The notes: generated by a model from the letters alone, not told the origin. Shown: positions 8,228 through 17,944, counted from the first letter of the stretch. The stretch: 64,000 bases of DNA from Lentilitoribacter sp039986595 (GCA_039986595.1 JBDWQJ010000002.1:169519-233518); one strand, 5' to 3'. Translations and numbers: made by a program.

Positions 8228-10432
8228 TTAAAGAAAACTCTGCGGATCAATATCAATTTGAATGCGAAGAGATCCTCGTTCTTTCGGACCACTTTCAAAC
8301 ATCTGTCGGATATATTTTTGAATATCAGCACCCTTAGGCCCATGAATAAGCAGCCGCATTCTGTGTCTTCCGCGCACCAAGGCGAGCGGTGCATCCGCAG
8401 GGCCGAGCAAATTAAAAGGAGAACCAGATGGCGCTGAATTTCGCAAAGCTTTGCCATGAACCTCAGCTTCAGGGCGGTTAGCGGCTGAAATGATAATTGA
8501 AGCCAACCGACCAAAAGGTGGCAGATTAGCGCGCTCACGCTCGATTGTTTCACGTTCATAAAATAGATCACCATCGCCTGAAACAAGTGCCTGCATAACC
8601 GGGTGCTCAGGCTGATAGGTTTGAATGAGCCCTGAGCTTTTACGTCCAGTACGCCCCGCACGTCCTGTCACTTGCGATAACAATTGATAGGTGCGTTCCG
8701 CAGCGCGCGGATCACCATTTGAAAGACCAAGATCAGCATCCACAACGCCAACAAGTGTCATCAGCGGGAAATTATGACCTTTTGCGACCAATTGTGTTCC
8801 GATAATAATATCAGCCTCACCTTTGGCAATTGCGTCCAATTCAAGTCGCAATCGTTTGGACCCACCCATCATATCCGATGACAACACAATCACACGTGCA
8901 TAAGGGAAATGTTGATCCATCTCTTCTGCAATGCGCTCAACACCCGGACCACATGCAACCAAATGATCAAAGGTTCCGCATTCAGGGCAAGATTCATGAA
9001 CAGGTTCATGATAGCCACAATGGTGGCATTGTATTTGGCCTCTAAATCTGTGCTCTACCAACCAAGTTGAACAATTTGGACATTGAAATCTATGTCCGCA
9101 AACTCGGCATAATGTTAAAGGCGCATAGCCACGGCGGTTCAAAAACATTAGCGCCTGCTCTTCACGCTCGAGTGTTTTGCGAACAGCATCAATCAAAACT
9201 GGTGAGATAAATCCACCGCGTTTGGGCGGTGTTTTACGCAAGTCCACAAGGGAGAGATCTGGCAGCGCAGCATCGGAAAATCGTTTTGATAAAACAATGC
9301 GCTCGTAACGCCCTTGTTCTGCATTTACATGCGTTTCCAAAGATGGTGTCGCTGACGCCAAAATAATAGGGATATTGTTGAGTTGCGCTCTCACAACAGC
9401 CATATCACGCGCATGATAAAATACACGATCCTGCTGCTTATAGGCGGGGTCATGCTCTTCATCGACAACGATCAAACCCAAATTTTCAAACGGTAAGAAC
9501 AATGCACTACGCGCACCAGCAACCACGCGCACTTGTCCATCAATGACTTGTCGCCACACCCGTTCGCGATTTTTTGGCGCAACATCTGAATGCCATTCAC
9601 CAGGTGGCGCACCAAATCTGTCTTCAAAGCGTTTTAAAAACGATGCTGTCAGCGCGATTTCTGGCAACAAGATAAGCACTTGCTGACCGCGATCTAGAAC
9701 CTTCGCGATTGCCTCAAAATAAACCTCTGTCTTTCCCGAACCCGTTACCCCATCAAGCAAGATAGAATGAAACCCCTCATCGGATATAATTTCAACAAGA
9801 TCATCAGCACCTGATATCTGCTCATCGCTTAAATCCGTGCGACCATATTCAGGATCAGGCTTTGCCACAACGGGCGGAGCTGGCAACATGATAGTTTCAA
9901 ACACGCCCTGTTTGCTCAATCCATCAATTACGCTCGGCGTCACCCCCGCAGCATGCGCTAGACCCGATTTACTCCACGCCATACCATCAGAGCTATGTTC
10001 TAAAACGCGTCTTCGCGCATCGGTCAATCGTTCAGGCTTTTGCCCGGTATTACGCAATGCAGGTATCATGGGTTCTGGATCAAATGCAGCCGGGGCTCTT
10101 AGAGCCATGCGCGCAACCAAACCAGGTGGTGAGATTGTATAATTAGCAATCCAATCAATGAATTTTCGCATGGAATGACTAAGCGGTGGGCAATCAAAAA
10201 CCTCGCTAATGGATTTTAGTTTTTTCGCATCAACCTGATCGGTTTCACCATCCCAAACAACGCCAATAACTTTGCGCGGGCCAAGTGGCACCTGCACAAT
10301 CGAACCGGGTTCCACTTCAACCCCATCTGGCACAGCATAGGTAAAAGGTCGATCAACCGGCATTGGCACCAAAACAGGAACCGAGCGCGGTTGAACTTCT
10401 TCAAATAATAGGTTTTGCGAATCATTCATCAT
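8228..10432 (-). CDS. priA: Primosomal replication restart helicase PriA
   Basis: A 734-residue superfamily 2 helicase that recognises stalled forks and reloads the replisome. The N-terminal DNA-binding domain contains VPVLVPMPVDRPFTYAVP. Walker A is GVTGSGKTEV at about residues 228-237, the DEEH box (VVDEEHDPAYKQQ) comes at about residue 325, and the zinc-binding insertion follows with paired cysteines (CRVCGHRFQCPNCS, then CHHCGY and CPECG) at roughly 440-485. Further helicase motifs include IIGTQLVAKGHNFP and QVTGRAGR. Two ATGs stand at the start (MMNDSQ). It is divergent from the aldolase gene across 97 nt. Length and motif set are normal. Confidence 0.97.
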   Translation of the reverse strand: MMNDSQNLLFEEVQPRSVPVLVPMPVDRPFTYAVPDGVEVEPGSIVQVPLGPRKVIGVVWDGETDQVDAKKLKSISEVFDCPPLSHSMRKFIDWIANYTISPPGLVARMALRAPAAFDPEPMIPALRNTGQKPERLTDARRRVLEHSSDGMAWSKSGLAHAAGVTPSVIDGLSKQGVFETIMLPAPPVVAKPDPEYGRTDLSDEQISGADDLVEIISDEGFHSILLDGVTGSGKTEVYFEAIAKVLDRGQQVLILLPEIALTASFLKRFEDRFGAPPGEWHSDVAPKNRERVWRQVIDGQVRVVAGARSALFLPFENLGLIVVDEEHDPAYKQQDRVFYHARDMAVVRAQLNNIPIILASATPSLETHVNAEQGRYERIVLSKRFSDAALPDLSLVDLRKTPPKRGGFISPVLIDAVRKTLEREEQALMFLNRRGYAPLTLCRVCGHRFQCPNCSTWLVEHRFRGQIQCHHCGYHEPVHESCPECGTFDHLVACGPGVERIAEEMDQHFPYARVIVLSSDMMGGSKRLRLELDAIAKGEADIIIGTQLVAKGHNFPLMTLVGVVDADLGLSNGDPRAAERTYQLLSQVTGRAGRTGRKSSGLIQTYQPEHPVMQALVSGDGDLFYERETIERERANLPPFGRLASIIISAANRPEAEVHGKALRNSAPSGSPFNLLGPADAPLALVRGRHRMRLLIHGPKGADIQKYIRQMFESGPKERGSLRIQIDIDPQSFL

Positions 10433-10529
10433 TAGGACGTGACCTTGCCCCCAGATTAGTCTAAAGAAAAGCTGCGCCCACTAAAAATGATGGTTTTTAC
10501 CATCAGCTTGATAAATTCGGAGTTCAATT

Positions 10530-11183
10530 ATGAAATTTTTTGTCGATACAGCCAATGTAGACGATATCAGAGAAATTAATGATCTGGGTCTGTTGGATGG
10601 TGTGACAACTAACCCTTCCCTGATCATGAAATCTGGTCGTGACATCATCGAAGTAACTAAAGAAATCTGTTCTATTGTAGAAGGTCCTGTGTCTGCTGAA
10701 GTCACGGCAATGGAATATAGCGAAATGCTTAAAGAAGCAGAAGTACTTGCCAAGATCGCAGACAATATCTGCATCAAACTACCTCTAACGCTTGACGGCT
10801 TAAAAGCTTGTAAAGCGCTTACAGGTGATGGGCACCAAACAAATGTCACTTTGTGTTTTTCTGCAAACCAAGCATTGCTTGCAGCAAAAGCAGGCGCAAC
10901 ATTTATCTCACCGTTTATCGGCCGCTTGGATGACATCAGCCTAGACGGTATGGAACTCATTGCTGAGATCCGTCAGATCTATGACAATTTCGATTTCCAA
11001 ACTGAGATTTTGGCGGCTTCTGTTCGCACAGTAAACCACGTTAAAGATGCAGCGCTGATTGGTGCAGATGTTATCACCGCTCCGCCTGCAACACTTAAAG
11101 CGCTTGTAAAGCATCCTTTGACAGACAAAGGTTTGGACGCATTTATGGCTGACTGGGCTAAAACCGGCCAATCAATTGGTTAA
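10530..11183 (+). CDS. fsa: Fructose-6-phosphate aldolase / small transaldolase
   Basis: A 217-residue member of the small class-I aldolase group that includes fructose-6-phosphate aldolase and TalC-type transaldolases. It has the N-terminal MKFFVDTANVDDIREI, the GVTTNPSL motif and the Schiff-base lysine in CIKLPLT (K83). Sequence alone does not separate aldolase from transaldolase activity. The length is standard, and the ATG follows a purine-rich GGAGTTCAATT leader. It is divergent from priA and followed by a strong terminator. In Rhizobiales it commonly lies between priA and the atp operon; here priA lies between them. Confidence 0.93.
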   Translation: MKFFVDTANVDDIREINDLGLLDGVTTNPSLIMKSGRDIIEVTKEICSIVEGPVSAEVTAMEYSEMLKEAEVLAKIADNICIKLPLTLDGLKACKALTGDGHQTNVTLCFSANQALLAAKAGATFISPFIGRLDDISLDGMELIAEIRQIYDNFDFQTEILAASVRTVNHVKDAALIGADVITAPPATLKALVKHPLTDKGLDAFMADWAKTGQSIG

Positions 11184-11215
11184 ACTTAGCAGCTAGTCTG
11201 ACGAACACACAAAAT

Positions 11216-11250
11216 AAAAAAACCGGCGTTTACTCCAAACGCCGGTTTTT
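11216..11250. terminator. Bidirectional rho-independent terminator
   Basis: A stem AAACCGGCGTTT / AAACGCCGGTTT (12 bp, extended by flanking A and T runs) with the 5-nt loop ACTCC. It lies between the convergent aldolase gene (+) and acyltransferase gene (-) and can serve both. Confidence 0.95.
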
Positions 11251-11271
11251 CTTTGTCATCTGTAAAATATA

Positions 11272-12219
11272 TTAAAATGCCGCTGAATATTTTTTACTGA
11301 GGTCATGCTGAAAACCAAGATCAAAATCTCGGTCCAAATCATCAACAAGACCATGAACCGTATGATCCTCAAGAGCTTTAGTCGCAGCATTCATATCATT
11401 GCCTAACTCGTCTGGCATGATAATATTGCCAATTTTGAAATTAAAGATCTTATTCTTCTTATTCAGCAATTCATGAAAAACCGTGATATCGCGCAATTCA
11501 GCTGAATATTTCGACAAGAAATAAAATAGCCCGGAATTACGAGAACTCATATTCACTGGCAGAATTGGCAAATTATACTTCCGCGCCATGGAATACACAG
11601 ATGGCTTCCATTCGCGCTCGGCAAGTTTACCTTTTTCATTGTCCCAATAAGCAATACGACCAGATGGGAACAAAATTCCCGCCTTATCTTGCTTGAAGGT
11701 TTGAGACGTAAGCTGCAAAGTCTCGCGCGCTTTTAAGCGTGATTTATATTCCTCGCGCCATTCAACTGGAATGATGATCTCATTTAAACGCGGGTTCACA
11801 CGGATTGCATCACGATTGGCAAAAAACATCATATCAGGGCGTACGCCCTTGAGCATGTCAAACATGGCAATACCGTCAGCAATTCCCGTTGGGTGATTAC
11901 TAACAAGCAAAAATGCGCCTTGTCGCGGGATACGATCATAACCTGAGACATTAATCTGAAGGTTCAAAATCTTGCTGATATATTCAAAAGAATCGTGCCC
12001 AGATAATTGGCTAGTCGCATCGGCAAATTGAATAGCTTCGCGATAATGCAAAATTGTGTGGGCGATAGGTCGAATGACAGGCCATAGCGGGTGGCTCATA
12101 ATGCCTTTTCCGCGTTCCGCTATTAGTTCATCCACCACATGGCCAGGTCTGCCATATGTTAATAATTGCAGAGCTTCCGTCAAACCACCAAAAGCGGTCA
12201 TTTCATTGCGCTTAAACAT
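11272..12219 (-). CDS. Lysophospholipid / glycerophosphate acyltransferase family protein
   Basis: A 315-residue protein of the PlsC-like acyltransferase fold. The block LLVSNHPTGIADGIAMFDML corresponds to the catalytic histidine/aspartate motif, here spaced HX5D rather than HX4D; LFPSGRIAYWDN corresponds to the substrate-binding block and ILPVNMSSRNSG to a later one. Enzymes of this type esterify lysophospholipids or related lipids at the inner membrane. No clear transmembrane helix is seen. The acceptor lipid is not deducible; phosphatidate synthesis or ornithine-lipid-type acylation are options. It is transcribed towards the aldolase gene, from which it is separated by a terminator. Confidence 0.8.
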   Translation of the reverse strand: MFKRNEMTAFGGLTEALQLLTYGRPGHVVDELIAERGKGIMSHPLWPVIRPIAHTILHYREAIQFADATSQLSGHDSFEYISKILNLQINVSGYDRIPRQGAFLLVSNHPTGIADGIAMFDMLKGVRPDMMFFANRDAIRVNPRLNEIIIPVEWREEYKSRLKARETLQLTSQTFKQDKAGILFPSGRIAYWDNEKGKLAEREWKPSVYSMARKYNLPILPVNMSSRNSGLFYFLSKYSAELRDITVFHELLNKKNKIFNFKIGNIIMPDELGNDMNAATKALEDHTVHGLVDDLDRDFDLGFQHDLSKKYSAAF

Positions 12220-12314
12220 GTTGCACCATTATCTACATATACTGCTTGGTTCAAAACGCCCGAATTATTGTGGGCTGTTTGCCGTTATATTGCAGCAAAT
12301 TGTGTAGTTACTAT

Positions 12315-12339
12315 GACGTAAACCTAAATTACGTCTTTT
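12315..12339 (+). other. Short hairpin with T-run upstream of xerC
   Basis: GACGTAA and TTACGTC form a perfect 7-bp stem around a 7-nt loop, followed by TTTT. It lies in the 195-nt gap between the divergent acyltransferase and xerC genes. It could be a small terminator or attenuator in the xerC leader or a protein-binding palindrome; nothing upstream on the plus strand needs terminating. Confidence 0.3.
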
Positions 12340-12414
12340 CATCCATATTTAACGGCGCAATAACATATCTGCGGTAAAATTTGAAAGAGTTGAACCCAAA
12401 TTATAGTGGATTTC

Positions 12415-13350
12415 ATGGCTGAATATCTCACAATTGCCCATAAAGATGTAATCAAGCAACAGTCCAGTTGGTTGATTAATTTGGAATCTGAGCGCCGACT
12501 GTCTGATAAAACAGTTGAAGCCTATGAACGTGATTTACGTCAATTCCTCATTTTCATGACAGATTATTTGGCAAAACCACCTTGTATTAAAGACCTAGCT
12601 GATACTCGCCCGGCTGATTTACGTGGGTTCTTAGCCTCCCGTCGACGTGATGGCGCTGGAGCGCGCACATTGGGCCGCGGCTTGGCAGGTGTTCGCTCCT
12701 TCCTAAGATATTTGGAGAAAAAAGGCCTTGCCAATGCCTCAGGCGCAAGAGCCGTCAGATCTCCCAAGCAACCTAAATCACTGCCCAAACCACTCACCGC
12801 ACAAGATGCTATCCGCGTTACCAATCAAGATCTACAAATGATCGACGAGCCTTGGTTAGCCGCGCGCAATACAGCCGTCATGGTGCTTCTTTACGGATGT
12901 GGCTTGCGCATTTCAGAAGCGCTTAACTTAATGCGTGGTGAAATTGGTAGCAAAACCGATACTTTGCGCATTCAGGGTAAAGGGGGAAAATCAAGAATTG
13001 TTCCCATCCTTCCGGTCGCGATTGAGGCCATTGAAACTTACATCGACTTATGTCCTTTTCAGCTGGATAAAAGCGAACTGCTTTTCCGAGGCGCACGTGG
13101 TGGAAAATTGCATGCGGCCATCATCCAGCGCGATATGAAGAAGCTGCGTTCAGCGCTAAATTTACCCGATACAGCAACCCCCCACGCCTTGCGCCATTCC
13201 TTTGCAACCCACTTGTTAGCAGGCGGTGGAGATTTACGAACCATCCAAGAATTACTCGGGCATGCAAGCCTATCGACAACGCAAATTTATACAGGCGTGG
13301 ATACCGCCAGATTGCTTGATATCTATAATAAAGCGCATCCGCGGGCCTGA
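12415..13350 (+). CDS. xerC: Tyrosine recombinase XerC
   Basis: A 311-residue site-specific recombinase that, with XerD, resolves chromosome dimers at dif. The catalytic set is complete: R165 (GCGLRISEAL), the beta-hairpin lysine in GKGGKSR, H257 and R260 (HALRHSFATHL), H283 (LLGHASLSTT) and Y292 (TQIYTGVD). The N-terminal SAM-like DNA-binding half carries the RRLSDKTVEAYERDLRQF and AGARTLGRGLAGVRSFLRYL signatures I associate with rhizobial XerC rather than XerD. The ATG at 12415 was preferred; a GTG three codons upstream (12406) is possible, and neither has a good ribosome site. Confidence 0.92.
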   Translation: MAEYLTIAHKDVIKQQSSWLINLESERRLSDKTVEAYERDLRQFLIFMTDYLAKPPCIKDLADTRPADLRGFLASRRRDGAGARTLGRGLAGVRSFLRYLEKKGLANASGARAVRSPKQPKSLPKPLTAQDAIRVTNQDLQMIDEPWLAARNTAVMVLLYGCGLRISEALNLMRGEIGSKTDTLRIQGKGGKSRIVPILPVAIEAIETYIDLCPFQLDKSELLFRGARGGKLHAAIIQRDMKKLRSALNLPDTATPHALRHSFATHLLAGGGDLRTIQELLGHASLSTTQIYTGVDTARLLDIYNKAHPRA

Positions 13351-13444
13351 ACCAATTTTCCATAGTTGGAATGCAAAAGCTCAGCGTTAATAAGTTGAAA
13401 ACCATAAATGCGCTTGGCACTCATCCATTTACTAATTTTGTGGC

Positions 13445-14569
13445 ATGTTTGGGATAATATCCTCGCAAGATATCAATTTAGGGATGCTCACGTTGACCAA
13501 AACTATTACTTGGCGCAAATTTTTAAACGAACACCTTGATCAGACGGTTGCTATTGGGCTCCACGTTCTGGCCCTCATCAGCTTTGTCATTTTCACAATG
13601 TTTGCTGTGGAACAAGTACAATCAGATGAGCTGGATAAATCTTGCATTGGTAACAATCTCATTGATCAATTACCTGCTCAAGCCCTAGTTGATGCAAAGT
13701 TGGAAGCTTCAAATACGCCAAATGGGCAAGGTCTTTTTTGGAAAATTTCCAAAGAAGGGCAAAAGCCTTCATGGCTTTATGGCACCATGCATGTGACCGA
13801 CCCGCGGGTATTAAACTTATCTGATAATGTCAAACTAGCCATTGATCAATCCGATAAAGTTGTCATTGAAACGCTTGATTTACTTGATCCGCTCAAAGCC
13901 CAAGCTGCATTATTGAAAAATCCTGAATTGACCATGTTCACAAACGGTCAAAAATTGACAAGCACAATGACTGATGATGACAAGTCTTTTGTTGAAGCGG
14001 AATTAGACAAACGCGGCATACCTGCAAGTTTTGTTGCGCGCATGAAACCATGGATGGTGATGAGCCTTGTCAGTGTTCCAGAATGCGAACAACAACGAAA
14101 AGCCAACGGTGATCAAATTTTGGATTTCCAAATCGTTGAGCGCGCGAAAACTCAAGGTATCGAGCTGGATGGGTTAGAAACCATTTTGGAACAGGTTTCC
14201 GCAATGGCGTCATTACCTATTGATTTCCAAGTCAAAGGTCTGGTTGAAAGCTTGCGTTTGGGAGATGTACTCACCGATGTGAGCGAAACAATGACGCAAT
14301 TATACTTGCAAGAAAATATCGCGCTCATCACGCCTGCGCTGAAAGCTGTGGCAATAGAATTAGGTCAAGACGAAAATCCCGATGAAGACTTTGGTGCGTT
14401 TGAAGCGAAGATTATTCTTGAACGGAACTATCTCATGGCAGAGCGGGCTGAGCCTATTTTAAATAATGGCAATGCATTTATTGCCGTAGGTGCGCTTCAT
14501 CTTCCCGGCGAAGAAGGTGTCATCGAATTACTTCGTAAACAGGGCTTTGAGATCACGCGGGTGCAATAG
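13445..14569 (+). CDS. TraB/GumN family protein
   Basis: Up to 374 residues. After an N-terminal hydrophobic anchor (HVLALISFVIFTMFAVEQV) comes the TraB/GumN domain, with the two diagnostic GX2H motifs: WLYGTMHVTDPRV and, near the end, VGALHLPGEEGV. Related proteins include Tiki-type metalloproteases, whose glutamates and histidines bind metal; activity in bacterial members is mostly unknown. The start is uncertain: ATG 13445 gives the longest frame, ATG 13484 abuts an AGGG, and TTG 13493 lies nine bases behind that AGGG. The anchor remains in all three. A hairpin straddles the stop codon. Confidence 0.85.
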   Translation: MFGIISSQDINLGMLTLTKTITWRKFLNEHLDQTVAIGLHVLALISFVIFTMFAVEQVQSDELDKSCIGNNLIDQLPAQALVDAKLEASNTPNGQGLFWKISKEGQKPSWLYGTMHVTDPRVLNLSDNVKLAIDQSDKVVIETLDLLDPLKAQAALLKNPELTMFTNGQKLTSTMTDDDKSFVEAELDKRGIPASFVARMKPWMVMSLVSVPECEQQRKANGDQILDFQIVERAKTQGIELDGLETILEQVSAMASLPIDFQVKGLVESLRLGDVLTDVSETMTQLYLQENIALITPALKAVAIELGQDENPDEDFGAFEAKIILERNYLMAERAEPILNNGNAFIAVGALHLPGEEGVIELLRKQGFEITRVQ

Positions 14570-14580
14570 AGCACCCCGCG
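14556..14580. terminator. Convergent GC-rich hairpin
   Basis: CGCGGGTGC pairs with GCACCCCGCG (nine pairs, one bulged C) around a 6-nt loop. It covers the stop codon of the TraB/GumN gene and lies just downstream of the YtoQ-family gene on the other strand. The T-run is weak on both strands, so termination is probable rather than certain. Confidence 0.6.
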
Positions 14581-14594
14581 CAATCTGTTTTACT

Positions 14595-15050
14595 TTAACC
14601 AGGTAATGTGCTGGTTAGAACATATTGTAAAATATCAACAACTTCACTTGCATTTTCGCAAACCGCAAGCGCTGCAGCATCAACCTCTTTAAGAGCATGT
14701 TGATGATCGTCTGAATGAATAACGATGATAGACTTGCCAAGCGCAGATGCGTAGCCTGCATCAAATGCAGCATTCCACTGCTTATATTTTTCACCAAAAC
14801 GCACGACAACCACATCAGCATCTTCAATGCCTTTGCGCGTGCGAATAGCATTCATTTTCGCGCCTTTATGATCGTGCCAAAACTTTTGATCTTCCGCACC
14901 TAAGATCGCAACGCCGCAATCGTCTGATGCGCCATGATCAGTCACCGGCGCAGAAAAGCTTACATCAAGGTTTTTAGCCTTACAGCCATCCATAATCTCT
15001 TCACGCCAAGATGTGTGAATTTCACCCGATAGATAGATATTCAAATTCAT
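14595..15050 (-). CDS. YtoQ family protein
   Basis: A 151-residue protein matching the YtoQ family. It opens with NIYLSGEIHTSWREEI and contains the block KMNAIRTRKGIEDADVVVVRFGEKYKQWNAAFDAGYASALGK, which resembles nucleoside 2-deoxyribosyltransferase-like folds, including an acidic GEI/D-type active-site region. The physiological role is unknown. It is the last gene of the minus-strand TCA run, nine bases after lpd. Confidence 0.85.
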   Translation of the reverse strand: MNLNIYLSGEIHTSWREEIMDGCKAKNLDVSFSAPVTDHGASDDCGVAILGAEDQKFWHDHKGAKMNAIRTRKGIEDADVVVVRFGEKYKQWNAAFDAGYASALGKSIIVIHSDDHQHALKEVDAAALAVCENASEVVDILQYVLTSTLPG

Positions 15051-15059
15051 CAGATCACC

Positions 15060-16469
15060 TTACATATGAATTGGTTTTGCAAATGTCGCCATTGCTGCTT
15101 CTTTCACAGCTTCTGACATGGTTGGATGTGCATGACATGTGCGGCCCAGATCTTCAGATGAACCACCAAATTCCATCAACACAGCAGCTTCATGGATCAT
15201 ATCACCCGCACCAAGCCCGATAATGTGAACACCCAGAACGCGATCAGTTGCTTTGTCAGCTAAAACTTTAACAAACCCCTCAGGCGCAAGCATCGCGCGT
15301 GCACGACCATTTGCTGAGAATGGGAACTTCCCTGAGCGATATGCGATGCCAGCAGCTTTTAATTCTTCCTCTGTTTTACCAACAGAAGCAACTTCTGGCT
15401 GAGTGTACACAACACCTGGAATAACATCGTAGTTTACGTGACCAGCTTGACCTGAAAGAATTTCAGCAACCGCCACGCCTTCGTCTTCAGCTTTATGCGC
15501 AAGCATTGCACCACGAACCACATCGCCAATTGCATAAATGCCTTTGACCGATGTTTGGAAATGATCATCGATCTCAACGCGACCACGATCATCCATCGCA
15601 ACGCCTGCTTCTTTAAGACCAAGACTATCCGTGTAAGGCTTGCGGCCTGTGGCAATAAGAACGATATCTGCACCAATTGATTTTGCATCACCGCCTTTAA
15701 CAGGCTCAAACGTCACCATGCCGCCGCTATCAGCTTTTTTCACATCAGTAACTTTTGCACCGAGCTCAAATTTCAGACCCTGCTTTTCCATGATTTTTTT
15801 GAACTGCTTGGAAACATCTTTGTCCATGCCGCCTAGAACTGTATCAAGATATTCAACAACAGTGACATCAGCGCCCAAACGTGACCACACAGAGCCGAGC
15901 TCAAGACCAATCACACCGCCACCAACAACAACCATTTTGCCCGGTACTTTTTCAAGCTCCAGCGCACCAGTTGATGAGACAATTGTTTTCTCGTCAATAT
16001 CAACATCAACACCAGGAATACCTGCCACATCTGAACCTGTGGCAATCACAATGTTCTTTGTTTCTAAATCCTGCTTTGACCCATCATCAGCCGTTACCGT
16101 CACTTTTCCAGCAGCTGCGATTGAGCCTGTGCCAGTGAAGGTATCGATTTTGTTTTTCTTCATCAAAAACGCGACACCGTCCACATTGGATTTAATAACC
16201 GCTTCTTTGTGCTTCATCATGTTTGGCAGATTTAGTTTCGGCGTTTCAAGATCAACACCAAGCTCTGCGAACTGATGTCCAGCATGGTCAAATACTTCAG
16301 AAGCGTGCAACATAGCTTTTGATGGAATACAACCAATATTCAGGCATGTACCGCCAAGCGTTGCGCGCTTTTCAACAACTGCTGTTTTTAAACCCAATTG
16401 TGCAGCCTTGATGGCGCAAACATAACCACCGGGTCCTGTACCGATTACGACGAGATCATATGAAGACAT
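15060..16469 (-). CDS. lpdA: Dihydrolipoyl dehydrogenase (E3)
   Basis: A 469-residue flavoprotein disulfide reductase that reoxidises dihydrolipoamide for the 2-oxoglutarate dehydrogenase complex encoded just upstream. The N-terminal FAD site is IGTGPGGYVCAI, the redox disulfide is C42/C47 in GGTCLNIGC, the NAD site is VVGGGVIGLELGSVW, and the C-terminal catalytic His-Glu region is HAHPTMSEAVKEA. The length is normal. Four unrelated genes separate it from sucB, unlike the tighter order in many relatives. The spacing to the SDR gene is 35 nt. Confidence 0.96.
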   Translation of the reverse strand: MSSYDLVVIGTGPGGYVCAIKAAQLGLKTAVVEKRATLGGTCLNIGCIPSKAMLHASEVFDHAGHQFAELGVDLETPKLNLPNMMKHKEAVIKSNVDGVAFLMKKNKIDTFTGTGSIAAAGKVTVTADDGSKQDLETKNIVIATGSDVAGIPGVDVDIDEKTIVSSTGALELEKVPGKMVVVGGGVIGLELGSVWSRLGADVTVVEYLDTVLGGMDKDVSKQFKKIMEKQGLKFELGAKVTDVKKADSGGMVTFEPVKGGDAKSIGADIVLIATGRKPYTDSLGLKEAGVAMDDRGRVEIDDHFQTSVKGIYAIGDVVRGAMLAHKAEDEGVAVAEILSGQAGHVNYDVIPGVVYTQPEVASVGKTEEELKAAGIAYRSGKFPFSANGRARAMLAPEGFVKVLADKATDRVLGVHIIGLGAGDMIHEAAVLMEFGGSSEDLGRTCHAHPTMSEAVKEAAMATFAKPIHM

Positions 16470-16504
16470 GAGATTTTTCCTTAGGCTATACTAATTGGGT
16501 TGGT

Positions 16505-17263
16505 TTAAGGGACGATCGAACGCCCGCCAGAGACGTCAATAATTGTACCTGTTGAATAAGAAGCATCATCTGACATCAGCCAAATAATGGCCTTGGCAAC
16601 TTCAATAGCGTCGCCTGGGCGCTTCATCGGGATAATGGAAGTAAGTTCCTGCGCGCGATCAGGCTGACCACCAGAAGCATGAATATCAGTATCGATAATT
16701 CCCGGACGCACTGCATTAACGCGAATGCCTTCTTCGGCAACTTCGCGCGCTAGCCCAATCGTCATTGTATCAATAGCACCCTTGGTAGAGGCATAATCCA
16801 CATATTGACCACCAGCACCGAGCTTAGCAGCCGCTGAGCTTAAATTCACAATCGATCCGCCATGACCACCATGCTTTGTCGACATTGCTTTAACGGCTTC
16901 GCGCGCGCACAAAAAAGCGCCTGTGAGATTAATGGCAAACATACGCTGTAAACGTTCAACCGACATTTCATCCAAACGTGCTGGATAATCCACGACACCA
17001 GCATTGTTGATAAGAGCTTTAATGGTGCCCTTGGATTTTGCAAATTCAAACAATGCCAAAACATCGTCTTCGTGCTGGATATCACCCTGCAATGAAAAAG
17101 CCTTACTACCATTTTCTTTAACGCTGGTAACAACCCCATCAGCGGCTGTTTGATTAGAGACAAAATTGATAATGACCGTGTAACCTTGAGCGCCAGCAAG
17201 CTTGGCAGCTTCAGCGCCAATACCGCGGCTTCCGCCCGTCACTATTACAACATTATCAGTCAT
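16505..17263 (-). CDS. SDR family oxidoreductase
   Basis: A 252-residue classical short-chain dehydrogenase. The cofactor motif TGGSRGIG is near residues 9-16 and NNAGV at about 86. The catalytic Ser (LSS, about 142-143), Y157 and K161 (YASTK) are present, as is the RVNAVRPG block. An AAGGGG ribosome site lies eight bases before the ATG at 17263, favouring it over the upstream GTG at 17272. Related sequences are annotated as glucose 1-dehydrogenase-like or 3-oxoacyl-ACP reductase-like; the substrate is unknown. It sits inside the sucB-lpd interval, probably in the same transcript. Confidence 0.88.
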   Translation of the reverse strand: MTDNVVIVTGGSRGIGAEAAKLAGAQGYTVIINFVSNQTAADGVVTSVKENGSKAFSLQGDIQHEDDVLALFEFAKSKGTIKALINNAGVVDYPARLDEMSVERLQRMFAINLTGAFLCAREAVKAMSTKHGGHGGSIVNLSSAAAKLGAGGQYVDYASTKGAIDTMTIGLAREVAEEGIRVNAVRPGIIDTDIHASGGQPDRAQELTSIIPMKRPGDAIEVAKAIIWLMSDDASYSTGTIIDVSGGRSIVP

Positions 17264-17281
17264 GTCGATCACCCCTTATCT

Positions 17282-17935
17282 TTATTGACGCGACGTTGCG
17301 ACACGAACAGCAAGCATAACAAGCGCTGCGCCTGTAATGCGGTTAAACCATTTGCCAATTTTATAAAAAGCACCGCGGACATTTGGTGTTGTGAAAAAGA
17401 TTGAAACCAGCAAATACCAAGCAAACAATTCAAAACTCATTGTCGCGACATAAATCGCTTTAACCTCAACCACAGTGGACGCGCTAACAATGGTAGAAAA
17501 GAGCGCAAGGAAAAATAACACAGCTTTTGGGTTTAATAGATTGGTTAAAAACCCAATGGCAAAAGCGCTAACAGGACTCGGTTGATCGCTTTGTTTTTCA
17601 CCTTCAAAATCAGGCTTTACTGGAGGTGCTGATCTGAATGTCGAAATACCCAAATATAACAGATAAAGCGCGCCCGCAATTTTCAAAATTGAAAACAATA
17701 AAAGCGATTGGCTAACAATAAGTCCAATACCAAGCAGCGTGTAAGTTCCATGAACTAAGATCGCAGATGAAATCCCAAGACTGGTGAGAATTGCTGTCTT
17801 GCGACCATGCACGATAGACTGACGCAAAACCATGGCAAAGTCGGGCCCTGGTACAACGGCATTAATACCGAACGCAATAACCAATGCAGTAAATTCAAGC
17901 CAAGGAAATTCAAATGATGAAAATTCAAAACCCAT
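17282..17935 (-). CDS. LysE family translocator
   Basis: A 217-residue inner-membrane protein of the LysE/RhtB superfamily, predicted to export amino acids or derivatives. The GINAVVPGPDFAMVLRQS segment contains the family PGP motif, and ILKIAGALYLLYLGIS is the second signature. About six hydrophobic segments are visible. The cargo is unknown. It is one of three LysE-type genes in the window. It lies between an SDR and a carboxymuconolactone-decarboxylase-like gene with 9-19-nt gaps, so these are probably co-transcribed. Confidence 0.88.
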   Translation of the reverse strand: MGFEFSSFEFPWLEFTALVIAFGINAVVPGPDFAMVLRQSIVHGRKTAILTSLGISSAILVHGTYTLLGIGLIVSQSLLLFSILKIAGALYLLYLGISTFRSAPPVKPDFEGEKQSDQPSPVSAFAIGFLTNLLNPKAVLFFLALFSTIVSASTVVEVKAIYVATMSFELFAWYLLVSIFFTTPNVRGAFYKIGKWFNRITGAALVMLAVRVATSRQ

Positions 17936-17944
17936 TTTTAAATC

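Noticed and set aside
8170..8661. 163-residue minus frame overlapping the 3' part of priA
   Set aside because: Out of frame with the well-supported PriA C-terminus; no family resemblance or ribosome site.
15640..16275. 211-residue open frame on the plus strand
   Set aside because: It lies wholly antisense to lpdA, which has all family motifs; the translation is low-complexity Ser/Thr/Pro typical of a shadow frame.
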